A stretch of 64,000 nt of DNA from Streptococcus mitis bv. 2 str. SK95 (GTDB lineage: Bacteria; Bacillota; Bacilli; Lactobacillales; Streptococcaceae). The notes below the pieces were generated by a model. That model worked only from the letters and a program-made list of their open reading frames with translations. It was not told the DNA's origin and made no database searches. Location of the stretch: assembly GCF_000222705.1 (NCBI RefSeq), contig NZ_AFUB01000005.1:21300-85299 (forward strand), given 5' to 3'. The stretch's first letter is position 1; each line of letters opens with the position of its first letter. The translations under genes and the position numbers were made by a program. Below, piece by piece: positions 32,806 through 42,927 of the stretch.

Positions 32806-33612
32806 CTATTTATGATAATCTGGATCGCGGTAATGTGTTTTATAAAAGATAGCGACCAGATAAAGAACAAAAAGAATATTTTGTACAGTGATCAGGGTTG
32901 TCATATTTTGGCCAAAAAGTCCCAAAACAAGCGTAATCAGAGTTGGTAATCCTAAACAGTTCAAGATAAAATGGTAGCACTCTTTAAAGGTTCTAAATGA
33001 AAAGAGGCGTGATTTTTTGGTGATATAAAGGAGAAGACTAGCTCCAAGAGAGACAATGAAGAAATTCAATCCAAAGAGGAAGCTAGCACCAAGGACGAGA
33101 AAGAGACTGATATAGACACGGTTCTGTTGGTACCAGTCTTTAGAAATAGCCTGGGTCAAACTTTCCTTACTATGGAAGCTCTCGGTCTGAATCGCGTGGT
33201 AGCGAATGCGAGTCAATTCCTTACTTTCCTTACTGATGACGAGTTCTTCCGTATCAAAATGAAGTTGCAAATCCTTTGGCAATTCCTTGCTTAGACTTGG
33301 ACCAATCAAAAGAGAAGGCTGCTGATTCTTAGTGCCTGAGTAGTTCAGCTTTCCATCTACGATTTGTGCATTCTCTGACAAGTCCATGATGGCTTCATCT
33401 GTCAGTGGAGTGTAGACATTATCGATAAAAGTATCCAGTGGATACGTCTCCTGCGAGCTGTTTTGAATGGCAATTGGAACCATAGACAAACTGATGAGGA
33501 AAATGCTAGTAAAGAGAAGCTGAAACCAGTTGAGGCCGAAACGTTTTGATAGGGGCTTACGAAATCCCCAGATACTAGAGAAATACGAGAATGGATATGG
33601 AAGCATAGGCAT
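32806..33612 (-). CDS. malA: MalA-like DUF1189 membrane protein of the maltodextrin locus
   Basis: 268 residues with a DUF1189 layout: one N-terminal membrane helix (about 28-47), a 100-residue external domain and several C-terminal helices. The start may be ATG 33612 or, better spaced from AGAAAG, ATG 33606. In pneumococcus the gene at this place is malA; its biochemical role is unknown. Cotranscribed with malR. Confidence 0.85.
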   Translation of the reverse strand: MPMLPYPFSYFSSIWGFRKPLSKRFGLNWFQLLFTSIFLISLSMVPIAIQNSSQETYPLDTFIDNVYTPLTDEAIMDLSENAQIVDGKLNYSGTKNQQPSLLIGPSLSKELPKDLQLHFDTEELVISKESKELTRIRYHAIQTESFHSKESLTQAISKDWYQQNRVYISLFLVLGASFLFGLNFFIVSLGASLLLYITKKSRLFSFRTFKECYHFILNCLGLPTLITLVLGLFGQNMTTLITVQNILFVLYLVAIFYKTHYRDPDYHK

Positions 33613-33786
33613 CTTTCTAAAAGTGTTTTCTATATGAGTATTATTATATAGAGAAATGTGCTTTATTTCAAGTCTAGTAGAGAAATTGCTTTTTGAAAAG
33701 CGGATTTTGCTACTATTTGTGGTCTTGTGTCTAATCTTTCAACTTTACAAGTAAGATCCAAAATGAAAAAGGGTGGCGGGGATAAA

Positions 33787-34629
33787 TTATCCCTTGTCGC
33801 CACCACTTGTAAGTCCTGAAACAAAGTTCTTTTGTAGGAAGAAGAAGAGAATACAGATTGGAAGGGCGATGAGGATAGCACCTGCTGAGAAGTAGGCGAT
33901 CTTCATGTTTTTCACATTGCTAACGAAGGTTTGGAGACCAACGGCAACAGTAAAGTATTCTTTCTCACGAAGCAAGAAACTAGAGAGGATATAGTCTCCG
34001 AAAGGTCCCATGAAGGCCCATAGAGCTTGTACAGCCACCATTGGGCGAACGAGTGGGAGAACAATTTGCCAGAAGCGGCGGAAGTGTCCAGCACCATCTA
34101 GTTTTGCAGATTCGTCTAGAGACATTGGCACGGTATCGAAGTAGCCTTTCATGAGCCAAGCATTCATCGGGATACCTCCACCGACATAGAGGAAGATGAG
34201 GAACCAGCTATGGTTAAGGGCGTTCAACATAAGTGCCATAACGAAGAAGGCTGTCAAAGCGGCCATAGTTGGCACCATTTGGATAATCAAGAAGAAGACC
34301 AAACTTTGCTTACGAGCCAAGAAGTTGTAACGACTGTAGGCGTAACCTGCAAGTACGATGATACTTGTTTGAACAGCCATTGTGATAAAGGCAATAATCA
34401 AAGTATTAAGGTACCAAGTGCCATACAAGGTTTCGGTGAAGAGCCCTTTAAAGTTATCAAAATTGAAGTCGATGTTAGTATCTAGTTTAAAGGCTGCGAC
34501 GTTACCTGCTTTGAAGGCGGACATGATGGTGATCAAGAGTGGGTAGATGATCACGATTGATAGGCCAATCAAGTAGAGGTAAGTGAGGGTTTGAGTCAGT
34601 CTACGTTTGAGTTTGATTGAGTTATTCAT
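33787..34629 (-). CDS. malD: maltodextrin ABC transporter permease MalD
   Basis: 280 residues from ATG 34629, which has GGAGGACG before it; an upstream ATG at 34650 lies inside malC. Six membrane helices and the EAA loop ([24 protein letters not shown]), which contacts the shared ATPase. Equivalent to MalG. The ATPase is not in this locus; streptococci use MsmK encoded elsewhere. Confidence 0.94.
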   Translation of the reverse strand: MNNSIKLKRRLTQTLTYLYLIGLSIVIIYPLLITIMSAFKAGNVAAFKLDTNIDFNFDNFKGLFTETLYGTWYLNTLIIAFITMAVQTSIIVLAGYAYSRYNFLARKQSLVFFLIIQMVPTMAALTAFFVMALMLNALNHSWFLIFLYVGGGIPMNAWLMKGYFDTVPMSLDESAKLDGAGHFRRFWQIVLPLVRPMVAVQALWAFMGPFGDYILSSFLLREKEYFTVAVGLQTFVSNVKNMKIAYFSAGAILIALPICILFFFLQKNFVSGLTSGGDKG

Positions 34630-34630
34630 C

Positions 34631-35923
34631 TTAGACGTCCTCCATATCAAATGCGTGTAGTTTCTTGAATGCGATCATAGAGATAGAGATGACAATGATT
34701 GAGATAATCAAGGTAACAGCTGCCGCCATAGAGTATTGAGGAGATGTACCTGTTGTCAAACGGTAAATCCATGAAATCAAGATATCAGTTGAACCAGCTC
34801 CGCCTCCGACAGTACCAGGACCTCCACCATTAAAGAGATACATGATAGAGAAGTTGTTAAAGTTGAAGGTGTATTGGCTGATCAATGTTGGTGCTGCAAC
34901 AGCCAAGATCATAGGGAAAGTGATGTTGCGGAATTTTTGCCAAGCATTAGCACCATCGATGTAAGCCGCTTCGTAGAGGTCGTTAGGAATAGACTGCAAG
35001 ATACCCAAGGTCAAAACGTAGATGTATGGGAATCCAAGCCAACCTTGCATCATAATCAAGGCAACCTTAGTCCAAGTTGGATTTGTTTTCCAAGGGATAA
35101 GAGCTCCATCTAGGAAGGGAAGGACCTTAGACAAAAGAGGCAAGACTTGGGTGTTGATGGCACCGACACTATCATTAAACATGTTTGAGAATGTCAAGAT
35201 AGTGATGAAGGCTGGAACAGCCCAAGGAAGAAGGAAAATAACACCAAAGATACGTTTTCCTTTGATAAATGGTTGATTAGCAATGATAGCGGTGAAGATA
35301 CCAATAACAATCTGCAAAGTAGAAGCAGACAAAGCCCAGATAATGGTCCAAGAAAGAACGGAACCAAAGGCTGAACGGAAGGTACTTAAGCTCCAGATAT
35401 TTGTGAAGTTAGTCAAACCAACCCAGTCCAACAATTTGTTTGGTGGCAAGTGTTGGAAGTCATAGTTGGTAAAGGCGATCATCAAGGTTACGATAACTGG
35501 GAAGATAATCGCAAATGTCATCGCTACATACGATGGGATAATCAAAAGGTATGGGAATCCATTCTCATAAATACCTTTAATCATATCCTTGAAGGTACGA
35601 GCTACAGGAATACCATTGTTGATACGTTTAGCAGTCGTATGTGCGTCCTTGATATTAAAGATATAAAAGAGCAGGTAGACGACAACAAAGATAGAGTGGA
35701 AGGCACCACGAATCAGCATGAAAAGTGAATTGTCACGACCAGGTTTCACACCAAGTGTGATCAAATTGCTCAATTCAGGGCTTGCAAGTGTTAGAAAATA
35801 CAGAACAAATAGAACGGTAACACCAAGGAAAATAAATCCTTTAGCTTTTTGTTTGTTATAGATTTGTCCTAAACCAGGAATGATTGACAGCAAGGCTGCT
35901 TTGCGAGGCTGTTGTTTTTCCAT
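34631..35923 (-). CDS. malC: maltodextrin ABC transporter permease MalC
   Basis: 430 residues from ATG 35923 (AAGGAGT before it), the usual length. MalF-like: an N-terminal extension with [18 protein letters not shown], eight hydrophobic segments and the EAA loop [21 protein letters not shown]. One base separates its stop from the malD start region. An upstream 25-codon extension of the frame has no ribosome site. Confidence 0.94.
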   Translation of the reverse strand: MEKQQPRKAALLSIIPGLGQIYNKQKAKGFIFLGVTVLFVLYFLTLASPELSNLITLGVKPGRDNSLFMLIRGAFHSIFVVVYLLFYIFNIKDAHTTAKRINNGIPVARTFKDMIKGIYENGFPYLLIIPSYVAMTFAIIFPVIVTLMIAFTNYDFQHLPPNKLLDWVGLTNFTNIWSLSTFRSAFGSVLSWTIIWALSASTLQIVIGIFTAIIANQPFIKGKRIFGVIFLLPWAVPAFITILTFSNMFNDSVGAINTQVLPLLSKVLPFLDGALIPWKTNPTWTKVALIMMQGWLGFPYIYVLTLGILQSIPNDLYEAAYIDGANAWQKFRNITFPMILAVAAPTLISQYTFNFNNFSIMYLFNGGGPGTVGGGAGSTDILISWIYRLTTGTSPQYSMAAAVTLIISIIVISISMIAFKKLHAFDMEDV

Positions 35924-36006
35924 GATTACTCCTTTCATAGGATGCGAGATAAAACTCGGGTTCAATCGCAAGATACGCATATTTAATAAGAAACGCATCT
36001 ATACAT

Positions 36007-36039
36007 TCAAAGGGGGATTTCACTTCCACCCCCCTTGAA
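36007..36039 (-). terminator. stem-loop between malX and malC (partial terminator/attenuator)
   Basis: On the minus strand TTCAAGGGGG pairs with CCCCCTTTGA, 8 bases after malX. There is no real T tract, so read-through is expected. It could stabilise the malX part of the message and lower permease expression. Confidence 0.6.
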
Positions 36040-36047
36040 CAAATCAA

Positions 36048-37316
36048 TTATTCACCAAATTTTTGTTTGATTGTTTCTTTGATCAATGTTACAGCATCGT
36101 TAGCAGCTGTTTTCGCATCTTTCTTACCACTTACAGCTTCAAAGAGCATTGTTTTAGCCGGATCCCAAACAGCTGACATTTGTGAGATGTTTGGCATTGG
36201 TTGAGCGTTCTTGAACTGTTCAATCACGGCTGTTGTCAACTCATCTTTTTTGCCTTCAGCATAAGTACGAGCTTCAGTATTAGCTGGGATTTCGTTAGTA
36301 GTATCGTAGAATGCTTTTTGTTGTTCAGTTGATACAAGGAAGTCTACAAATTTTTGAGCTCCTTCAAGGTTCTTAGTGCTTGCTGGGATAACCCAAGCCT
36401 TACCACCACCAAATGTTTCATAGTTTTTACCGTTTGGAAGAGTTGGGATAGTCGTAACACCGTAGTTTACTTTAGCATCTTTGAATGCTTGAGCTTTCCA
36501 AGGACCATCGATGATAGCAGCTGTTTTACCTTCTTGGAATTGAGTTTGGATTAAGTTTGGAGCTCCTTCAGTATCTTGCATACCTTTAGGCCATTTATCG
36601 TACCAAGTCTTAGCGTAGTTGATACCTGCGATAGCACCATCGTTTGCAAGACCAATATCTTTAGGATCTTTACCGTTTTGCCCGAATACGTAAGCACCGT
36701 TACCAGCAAGAAGTCCGTATGCGTAGTAGAAGTTAGTCCAGTCAGCTAGGAAGGCAGTAGTTTTACCTTCTTCTCCAGCGAAAGCGTATTTGCTGTCTTT
36801 AGCAAGGTTTTCTAAATCAGCAAATGTTTTTGGAGCTTCTTTAAGTAAGTCTTTATTGTAGTACAAAACGAGTGATTCGATAACGGCTGGAGCACCATAT
36901 ACTTTACCACCAACAGTTACAAGAGATTTTGTTTTATCGTCTGTTTTCGCTCCGTCACCAAGAGTAACTTCTGAAAGTTGTCCGTCAGTACCAAGGCTAC
37001 CTACACGGTCGTATGGAGCCATCATAACGTCAGCAGCTTTACCAGATTGGTTGTCAAGTGAAAGGTTATCAAGACCACCCATTTGGTCTCCTGTTTTGAT
37101 GGTAACTTTTACCCCTGCTTCTTTTTCATAAGCTTTTGCAGCTGATTCAGCAAAGGCTTTATATTGGTCTTCAACATAGAAAGTGAGTTCTTTTGCTTCT
37201 GAAGAGCTAGTATCAGCCGCTTTATCAGCAGATTTGCTTCCGCAAGCTACCAAGAGCAAGCTAGCAAGAGTAGCAGTTCCGAGCACAACAGCGCTCTTCA
37301 TGAATTTAGATGACAT
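36048..37316 (-). CDS. malX: maltodextrin-binding lipoprotein MalX
   Basis: 422 residues. Lipoprotein signal MSSKFMKSAVVLGTATLASLLLVAC with the lipidated Cys at 25, a Ser/Ala/Asp-rich linker, then a class-1 solute-binding fold (ELTFYVEDQYKAF, GKAADVMMAPYDRVG, FGGGKAWVIPAST). It captures linear maltodextrins for MalC-MalD. AGGAGG precedes the ATG. First gene of malX-malC-malD, under the MalR-controlled promoter. Confidence 0.95.
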   Translation of the reverse strand: MSSKFMKSAVVLGTATLASLLLVACGSKSADKAADTSSSEAKELTFYVEDQYKAFAESAAKAYEKEAGVKVTIKTGDQMGGLDNLSLDNQSGKAADVMMAPYDRVGSLGTDGQLSEVTLGDGAKTDDKTKSLVTVGGKVYGAPAVIESLVLYYNKDLLKEAPKTFADLENLAKDSKYAFAGEEGKTTAFLADWTNFYYAYGLLAGNGAYVFGQNGKDPKDIGLANDGAIAGINYAKTWYDKWPKGMQDTEGAPNLIQTQFQEGKTAAIIDGPWKAQAFKDAKVNYGVTTIPTLPNGKNYETFGGGKAWVIPASTKNLEGAQKFVDFLVSTEQQKAFYDTTNEIPANTEARTYAEGKKDELTTAVIEQFKNAQPMPNISQMSAVWDPAKTMLFEAVSGKKDAKTAANDAVTLIKETIKQKFGE

Positions 37317-37356
37317 AGTGTATTCCTCCTAAAGAATAACAAAAATAATTTAATGA

Positions 37357-37374
37357 GAAAACGCAAACGTTTTC
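37357..37374. promoter_or_regulatory. MalR/CcpA-type operator at malX
   Basis: Perfect palindrome GAAAACGCAAACGTTTTC. It lies between the malX -10 and the start codon. This is a LacI-family operator and fits MalR; it also resembles a cre, so CcpA may bind it too. Confidence 0.8.
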
Positions 37375-37386
37375 TTTTATGTGTTT

Positions 37387-37415
37387 AGTATAGCACAAAC
37401 AGAAAACGGTTGCAA
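37387..37415 (-). promoter_or_regulatory. malX promoter
   Basis: Minus strand: TTGCAA (37410-37415), 17-base spacer, TATACT (37387-37392). Confidence 0.85.
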
Positions 37416-37697
37416 GCATTTTTTGAAAAAATTTTAAAAAAACTTTAAGGTTTTTTAAAAGGAGAATTGCTTTATAAATAGGAAGAAAAGAGATAAAGGT
37501 TCATTTTCTTATAAAATATTAAGATTAGGAAAACGATTGCGTAAATTCGGCTCGGTTTTTCAGAAAATAGAGCAGATATTGGGAATGAATTATCTTAAAT
37601 CAGAAAATCTTTAAAATTTTTTCGCTTATTTCATAAAATATCAGTGGCAACAAGTTTTGTTTGATTAAAATAATTCAAAAAAATTTTTTAAAACCGC

Positions 37698-37726
37698 TTG
37701 CATTTGTTTTTGAAATGCGTTATACT
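37698..37726 (+). promoter_or_regulatory. malQ-malP promoter
   Basis: TTGCAT (37698-37703), 17-base spacer, TATACT (37721-37726). The stretch 37416-37697 between the divergent promoters is AT-rich and shows no gene. Confidence 0.85.
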
Positions 37727-37734
37727 TAACTTAA

Positions 37735-37748
37735 CGCAAACGTTTGCG
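37735..37748. promoter_or_regulatory. MalR/CcpA-type operator at malQ
   Basis: Perfect palindrome CGCAAACGTTTGCG just downstream of the malQ -10, at the position expected for repression. Confidence 0.8.
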
Positions 37749-37792
37749 CCTTGGTTGCGCAACGTTTTATAACAAACACATGAGGTGCTATT

Positions 37793-39310
37793 ATGAAAAA
37801 ACGTCAAAGTGGTGTGTTGATGCACATCTCTTCTCTGCCAGGAGCTTATGGGATTGGATCATTTGGTCAGACTGCCTATGATTTCGTCGATTTCTTGGTT
37901 CGTACCAAGCAACGTTACTGGCAAATCCTCCCTCTTGGGACAACAAGCTATGGAGATTCTCCATACCAATCATTCTCAGCCTTTGCTGGAAATACGCATT
38001 TTATTGACCTTGATATCTTGGTAGAGCAAGGTTTGCTCGAAGCCAGTGATCTTAAAGGTGTTGACTTTGGTAGCGATGCATCTGAAGTTGACTATGCGAA
38101 GATTTATTACGCACGTCGTCCACTTTTAGAAAAAGCAGTTAAACGCTTCTTGGAAGTGGGTGATGTCAAAGATTTTGAGAAGTTTGCTCAAGACAACCAA
38201 TCATGGCTCGAACTCTTCGCAGAATATATGGCTATCAAAGAGCATTTTGACAATCTTGCTTGGACAGAATGGCCAGATGCAGATGCTCGTGCTCGTAAAG
38301 CTTCAGCACTTGAAAGCTACCGTGAGAAATTGGCAGACAAGTTGGTTTACCACCGTGTGACTCAATACTTCTTCTTCCAACAATGGTTGAAATTGAAAGC
38401 CTACGCTAACGACAACCACATTGAAATCGTTGGAGACATGCCAATTTACGTCGCAGAAGATTCAAGCGACATGTGGGCAAATCCACACCTCTTCAAGACA
38501 GATGCCACTGGTAAAGCAACTTGCATCGCAGGATGCCCACCAGATGAGTTTTCTGCCACTGGTCAGCTTTGGGGGAACCCAATCTATGACTGGGAAGCGA
38601 TGGACAAAGACGGTTACAAATGGTGGATTGAACGCTTGCGCGAAAGCTTCAAAATCTACGATATCGTTCGTATCGACCACTTCCGCGGTTTCGAATCTTA
38701 CTGGGAAATTCCTGCTGGTTCCGATACAGCGGCACCTGGTAAATGGGTGAAAGGTCCAGGCTACAAGCTTTTCGCAGCTGTTAAGGAAGAACTTGGTGAG
38801 CTAAACATCATCGCAGAAGACCTTGGTTTCATGACAGATGAAGTCATCGAGTTACGTGAACGCACAGGCTTCCCAGGAATGAAGATTCTTCAATTTGCCT
38901 TCAACCCAGAAGACGAAAGTATCGATAGCCCACACTTGGCACCTGCCAACTCTGTTATGTACACAGGAACACACGATAACAATACAGTTCTTGGTTGGTA
39001 CCGCAATGAGATCGACGATCCAACTCGTGAATACATGGCTCGTTACACGAACCGTAAAGAGTATGAAACAGTGCCGCACGCAATGCTTCGCACAGTATTT
39101 TCATCAGTTAGCTTCATGGCAATTGCAACTATGCAAGATTTGCTAGAGCTAGATGAGTCAGCTCGTATGAACTTCCCATCTACTCTTGGCGGAAACTGGT
39201 CATGGCGTATGACAGCAGACCAACTCACACCAGCTGTTGAAGAAACTTTGCTTGACTTGACTACAATTTATCGCCGAATCAATGAAAATGTGGTAGAATT
39301 AAAGAAATAA
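37793..39310 (+). CDS. malQ: 4-alpha-glucanotransferase (amylomaltase)
   Basis: 505 residues, GH77. Motifs: GDMPIYVAEDSSDMWANPHLF (about 216), VRIDHFRGFESYWEIP with the nucleophile Asp (about 300), IIAEDLGFMTDEV with the acid Glu (about 343), and YTGTHDNNT (about 394). It transfers glucan chains between maltodextrins and releases glucose. Named malM in pneumococcus. Followed after 24 bases by malP. AUG preceded by GAGGTG. Confidence 0.96.
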   Translation: MKKRQSGVLMHISSLPGAYGIGSFGQTAYDFVDFLVRTKQRYWQILPLGTTSYGDSPYQSFSAFAGNTHFIDLDILVEQGLLEASDLKGVDFGSDASEVDYAKIYYARRPLLEKAVKRFLEVGDVKDFEKFAQDNQSWLELFAEYMAIKEHFDNLAWTEWPDADARARKASALESYREKLADKLVYHRVTQYFFFQQWLKLKAYANDNHIEIVGDMPIYVAEDSSDMWANPHLFKTDATGKATCIAGCPPDEFSATGQLWGNPIYDWEAMDKDGYKWWIERLRESFKIYDIVRIDHFRGFESYWEIPAGSDTAAPGKWVKGPGYKLFAAVKEELGELNIIAEDLGFMTDEVIELRERTGFPGMKILQFAFNPEDESIDSPHLAPANSVMYTGTHDNNTVLGWYRNEIDDPTREYMARYTNRKEYETVPHAMLRTVFSSVSFMAIATMQDLLELDESARMNFPSTLGGNWSWRMTADQLTPAVEETLLDLTTIYRRINENVVELKK

Positions 39311-39334
39311 GACAATATCAGGAGACACATAAAC

Positions 39335-41593
39335 ATGTTACCATTAAACGAATTTGTACAAAAACGTTACAATAAAACTATTGCAGAATGTAGCAATGAA
39401 GAGCTTTACCTTGCTCTTCTCAACTACAGCAAGCTTGCTAGCAGTCAAAAACCAGTCAACACTGGTAAGAAAAAAGTTTACTACATCTCAGCTGAGTTCT
39501 TGATCGGTAAACTCTTGTCAAACAACTTGATTAACCTCGGCCTTTACGACGATGTCAAAAAAGAACTCGCAGCCGCAGGTAAAGAGTTGATCGAAATCGA
39601 AGAAGTAGAATTGGAACCATCACTTGGTAACGGTGGTTTGGGACGTTTGGCAGCCTGCTTTATCGACTCAATCGCTACACTTGGTTTGAATGGTGATGGT
39701 GTTGGTTTGAACTACCACTTCGGTCTTTTCCAACAAGTACTTAAAAACAACCAACAAGAAACAATTCCTAATGCTTGGTTGACAGAGCAAAACTGGTTGG
39801 TTCGCTCAAGTCGTAGCTATCAAGTGCCATTTGCACACTTCACATTGACATCGACTCTTTACGATATTGATGTACCTGGTTACAAGACAGCTACTAAAAA
39901 CCGCTTGCGTTTGTTTGACTTGGATTCAGTTGATTCTTCTATCATCGAAGATGGTATCAACTTTGACAAGACAGATATCGCTCGCAACTTGACTCTCTTC
40001 CTTTACCCAGACGACAGCGACAAGCAGGGTGAATTGCTCCGTATCTTCCAACAATACTTCATGGTTTCAAACGGTGCGCAATTGATCATCGACGAAGCAA
40101 TCGAAAAAGGAAGCAACTTGCATGACCTTGCGGACTACGCAGTTGTACAAATCAACGATACTCACCCATCAATGGTGATTCCTGAATTGATCCGTCTCTT
40201 GACTGCGCGTGGTATCGAGCTTGATGAAGCAATCTCAATCGTTCGTAGCATGACTGCCTACACTAATCACACAATCCTTGCTGAAGCTCTTGAAAAATGG
40301 CCTCTTGAATTCTTGGAAGAAGTGGTTCCTCACTTGGTACCAATCATCAAAGAATTGGACCGCCGTGTGAAGGCAGAATACAAAGATCCAGCTGTTCAAA
40401 TCATCGATGAGAGTGGACGTGTCCACATGGCTCACATGGATATCCACTACGGATACAGCGTAAACGGGGTTGCGGCTCTTCACACTGAAATCTTGAAGAA
40501 CTCTGAGTTAAAAGCCTTCTACGACCTTTACCCAGAAAAATTTAACAACAAAACAAACGGTATCACATTCCGTCGTTGGCTTATGCATGCTAACCCAAGA
40601 CTCTCTCACTACTTGGATGAGATTATTGGACATGGTTGGCACCATGAAGCAGATGAGCTTGAAAAACTCTTGTCATACGAAGACAAGGCTGCTGTCAAAG
40701 AAAAATTGGAAAGCATCAAGGCTCACAACAAACGTAAATTGGCTCGTCACTTGAAAGAACACCAAGGTGTGGAAATCAATACAAACTCTATCTTTGATAT
40801 CCAAATCAAACGTCTTCACGAGTACAAACGCCAACAAATGAACGCTTTGTATGTCATCCACAAATACCTTGATATCAAGGCTGGTAACATCCCTGCTCGT
40901 CCAATCACAGTATTCTTTGGTGGTAAAGCAGCTCCTGCCTACACAATCGCTCAAGACATCATCCACTTGATTCTTTGCTTGTCAGAAGTGATTGCAAACG
41001 ATCCAGCAGTAGCTCCACACTTGCAAGTCGTAATGGTTGAAAACTACAACGTTACTGCAGCAAGCTTCCTTATCCCAGCATGTGACATCTCAGAACAAAT
41101 CTCACTTGCTTCTAAAGAAGCTTCAGGTACTGGTAACATGAAATTCATGTTGAACGGAGCTTTGACTCTTGGTACTATGGACGGAGCTAACGTGGAAATC
41201 GCTGAGTTGGTTGGCGACGAAAACATCTACATCTTTGGTGAAGATTCAGAAACTGTTATCGACCTTTACGCAAAAGCAGCTTACAAATCAAGCGAATTCT
41301 ATGCTCGTAAAGCCATCAAACCGTTGGTTGACTTCATCGTCAGCGACGCTGTTCTTGCAGTAGGTAAGAAAGAACGCTTGGAACGTCTTTACAACGAATT
41401 GATCAAAAAAGACTGGTTCATGACTCTCCTTGACTTGGAAGACTACATCAAAGTCAAAGAGCAAATGCTTGCTGACTACGAAGACCGTGACGCATGGTTG
41501 GATAAAGTCATTGTCAACATTGCTAAAGCAGGATTCTTCTCATCTGACCGTACAATCGCTCAGTACAACGAAGATATCTGGCACTTGAACTAA
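39335..41593 (+). CDS. malP: maltodextrin/glycogen phosphorylase
   Basis: 752 residues, GT35. The pyridoxal-phosphate lysine is in [20 protein letters not shown] (Lys603). Other conserved parts are [20 protein letters not shown] and KRLHEYKRQ. It makes glucose-1-phosphate from maltodextrin. Shorter than animal phosphorylases and without their N-terminal regulatory site. Strongly codon-optimised. Confidence 0.97.
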   Translation: MLPLNEFVQKRYNKTIAECSNEELYLALLNYSKLASSQKPVNTGKKKVYYISAEFLIGKLLSNNLINLGLYDDVKKELAAAGKELIEIEEVELEPSLGNGGLGRLAACFIDSIATLGLNGDGVGLNYHFGLFQQVLKNNQQETIPNAWLTEQNWLVRSSRSYQVPFAHFTLTSTLYDIDVPGYKTATKNRLRLFDLDSVDSSIIEDGINFDKTDIARNLTLFLYPDDSDKQGELLRIFQQYFMVSNGAQLIIDEAIEKGSNLHDLADYAVVQINDTHPSMVIPELIRLLTARGIELDEAISIVRSMTAYTNHTILAEALEKWPLEFLEEVVPHLVPIIKELDRRVKAEYKDPAVQIIDESGRVHMAHMDIHYGYSVNGVAALHTEILKNSELKAFYDLYPEKFNNKTNGITFRRWLMHANPRLSHYLDEIIGHGWHHEADELEKLLSYEDKAAVKEKLESIKAHNKRKLARHLKEHQGVEINTNSIFDIQIKRLHEYKRQQMNALYVIHKYLDIKAGNIPARPITVFFGGKAAPAYTIAQDIIHLILCLSEVIANDPAVAPHLQVVMVENYNVTAASFLIPACDISEQISLASKEASGTGNMKFMLNGALTLGTMDGANVEIAELVGDENIYIFGEDSETVIDLYAKAAYKSSEFYARKAIKPLVDFIVSDAVLAVGKKERLERLYNELIKKDWFMTLLDLEDYIKVKEQMLADYEDRDAWLDKVIVNIAKAGFFSSDRTIAQYNEDIWHLN

Positions 41594-41601
41594 GATTAAA
41601 T

Positions 41602-41632
41602 AAAAAACGCATCTGTTTTAGATGCGTTTTTT
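41602..41632. terminator. bidirectional terminator between malP and rlmA
   Basis: AAAAAACGCATCT pairs exactly with AGATGCGTTTTTT around GTTTT; usable in both directions. Confidence 0.9.
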
Positions 41633-41647
41633 CATATTTAAACTAAT

Positions 41648-42496
41648 TTACAATACTTTCCCAACTAGAATCTCCGCTTCGATGGTAATCTCTGTCAGTT
41701 GGCTCCAGTCAATCTTGATCTGGTCGACGTGAAAGAGAAGAGGCGTCATGCTGAGCAGGGCTTGGCGTTGCTCTGCTGTGATGGGCTTGGTTAGGGAGGC
41801 TGTTTGGCTAGATTGGATGTTGAAGTGTTCCTGGAAATGTTCCTTGATATCTTGGTTGGAATAGTCTTTGTTTGTCAGTTGGTCTTGCACCATTTGGCGG
41901 ATTTCTTTGAGGTGATTTTCAGTTGGGATGACCTTGATTAAGATACCGTCTTTGGATAAAACACGGCGAAATTCTCCATAATTGGCAGGCGAAAAGATAT
42001 CAAGCAGGATATCCATACTAGCGTCTTTTATAGGAAGTCGAGCCAGGTCACCGACAAACCAATTGACTGCCCAGTTGGGTTCGCTTTTGGCAGCGATTTG
42101 AACGGAATCTTTGGAAATATCAAAGGCGTAGAAGGTCTTGTCAGGTTGACTTTCTTGGAGTTTACGAGAGTAGAAGCCTTCGCCACAACCGATATCCAAG
42201 ACTGTTTTTGCGGATGGTTTAGTCGCTAGTATGTCCGAGATGCCTTTTAAGATATTCTGATAAAACCCAGCTTCTAGGATTTGCTGACGGTTTTGAAAAT
42301 TTTCCTTGTCGTAGTTGGTGGATTGCTTGATTTGCGGTGCCAGATTGACATAGCCGAATTTTGCTAAATCGAAAGAGTGGCGGTTGCTACACTTGAGGCT
42401 AGACTCTACCAAGGCCAGATTTTCTTGGCAGATAGGGCAGGAAAAGGCAGTCGCAGAAGCAAAACGCTGAAGTTTGGGTTTGTGGTTTGTATTCAT
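41648..42496 (-). CDS. rlmA: 23S rRNA (guanine-N1)-methyltransferase, RlmA(II) type
   Basis: 282 residues. N-terminal zinc finger (CPICQENLALVESSLKCSNRHSFD, Cys at about 20, 23 and 36 plus His) and an SAM-binding methyltransferase domain (VLDIGCGEGFYSRKL, about 95-109). Gram-positive RlmA(II) methylates G748 of 23S rRNA in the peptide tunnel and affects tylosin and telithromycin response. The Gly-rich SAM motif and zinc ligands are intact. Confidence 0.88.
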   Translation of the reverse strand: MNTNHKPKLQRFASATAFSCPICQENLALVESSLKCSNRHSFDLAKFGYVNLAPQIKQSTNYDKENFQNRQQILEAGFYQNILKGISDILATKPSAKTVLDIGCGEGFYSRKLQESQPDKTFYAFDISKDSVQIAAKSEPNWAVNWFVGDLARLPIKDASMDILLDIFSPANYGEFRRVLSKDGILIKVIPTENHLKEIRQMVQDQLTNKDYSNQDIKEHFQEHFNIQSSQTASLTKPITAEQRQALLSMTPLLFHVDQIKIDWSQLTEITIEAEILVGKVL

Positions 42497-42597
42497 AGTT
42501 TAAGTCTAGCAAAAGAGGCAAGCGAAAGCAAGTATAGGAGTATGTAGATATGAGATTCAATAGAAATAAATCCAATTCTTTAATCCATAGAATGGAA

Positions 42598-42626
42598 TTG
42601 CTTTTATATCTAAATTGCTATATAAT
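42598..42626 (+). promoter_or_regulatory. promoter of the DUF6110/P-type ATPase operon
   Basis: TTGCTT (42598-42603), 17-base spacer, TATAAT (42621-42626). Confidence 0.8.
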
Positions 42627-42647
42627 AATGATAAGGAGGAAACGACT

Positions 42648-42926
42648 ATGTTAAAAGAAGTATTAACCATCGCAAAAGCTGCGAAAAAATCATCACTCTT
42701 TTTGGGTGGTGTAGCATTTGGCACTCTTGGTTTGAAAATCTTGGCAAGTAAAGAAGCTAAAAAAGGCTATTCTAAAGCTTTGGCTAAGGCTTACAAATTG
42801 AAAGACGAATTGGATGCATCTGTTTCTGTTGTGAAGCAACATGGAGATGATGTCTTGCAAGATGCCAAATATTTGTACGAGCAAGAGAAAAAAGAAGAGC
42901 AATTAGATAGCCTTATAGGAGAATAA
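42648..42926 (+). CDS. small DUF6110-type protein linked to the P-type ATPase
   Basis: 92 residues from ATG 42648 (AAGGAGG before it). One hydrophobic segment (SSLFLGGVAFGTLGLKILA, about 15-33), then a long lysine/glutamate-rich helix that may be a coiled coil. It lies 1 base before the P-type ATPase gene, so the two are surely co-expressed. A role as a membrane-anchored partner or metal chaperone is a guess. Confidence 0.75.
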   Translation: MLKEVLTIAKAAKKSSLFLGGVAFGTLGLKILASKEAKKGYSKALAKAYKLKDELDASVSVVKQHGDDVLQDAKYLYEQEKKEEQLDSLIGE

Positions 42927-42927
42927 T

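Noticed and set aside
33663-33881. 72-codon minus-strand ORF between malA and malD
   Set aside because: Most of it overlaps malD in another frame, and the remainder is AT-rich spacer without a ribosome site.
41999-42496. Alternative annotation of rlmA as a generic SAM methyltransferase
   Set aside because: The N-terminal zinc finger with CPIC and CSNRHSFD is specific enough for the RlmA group.
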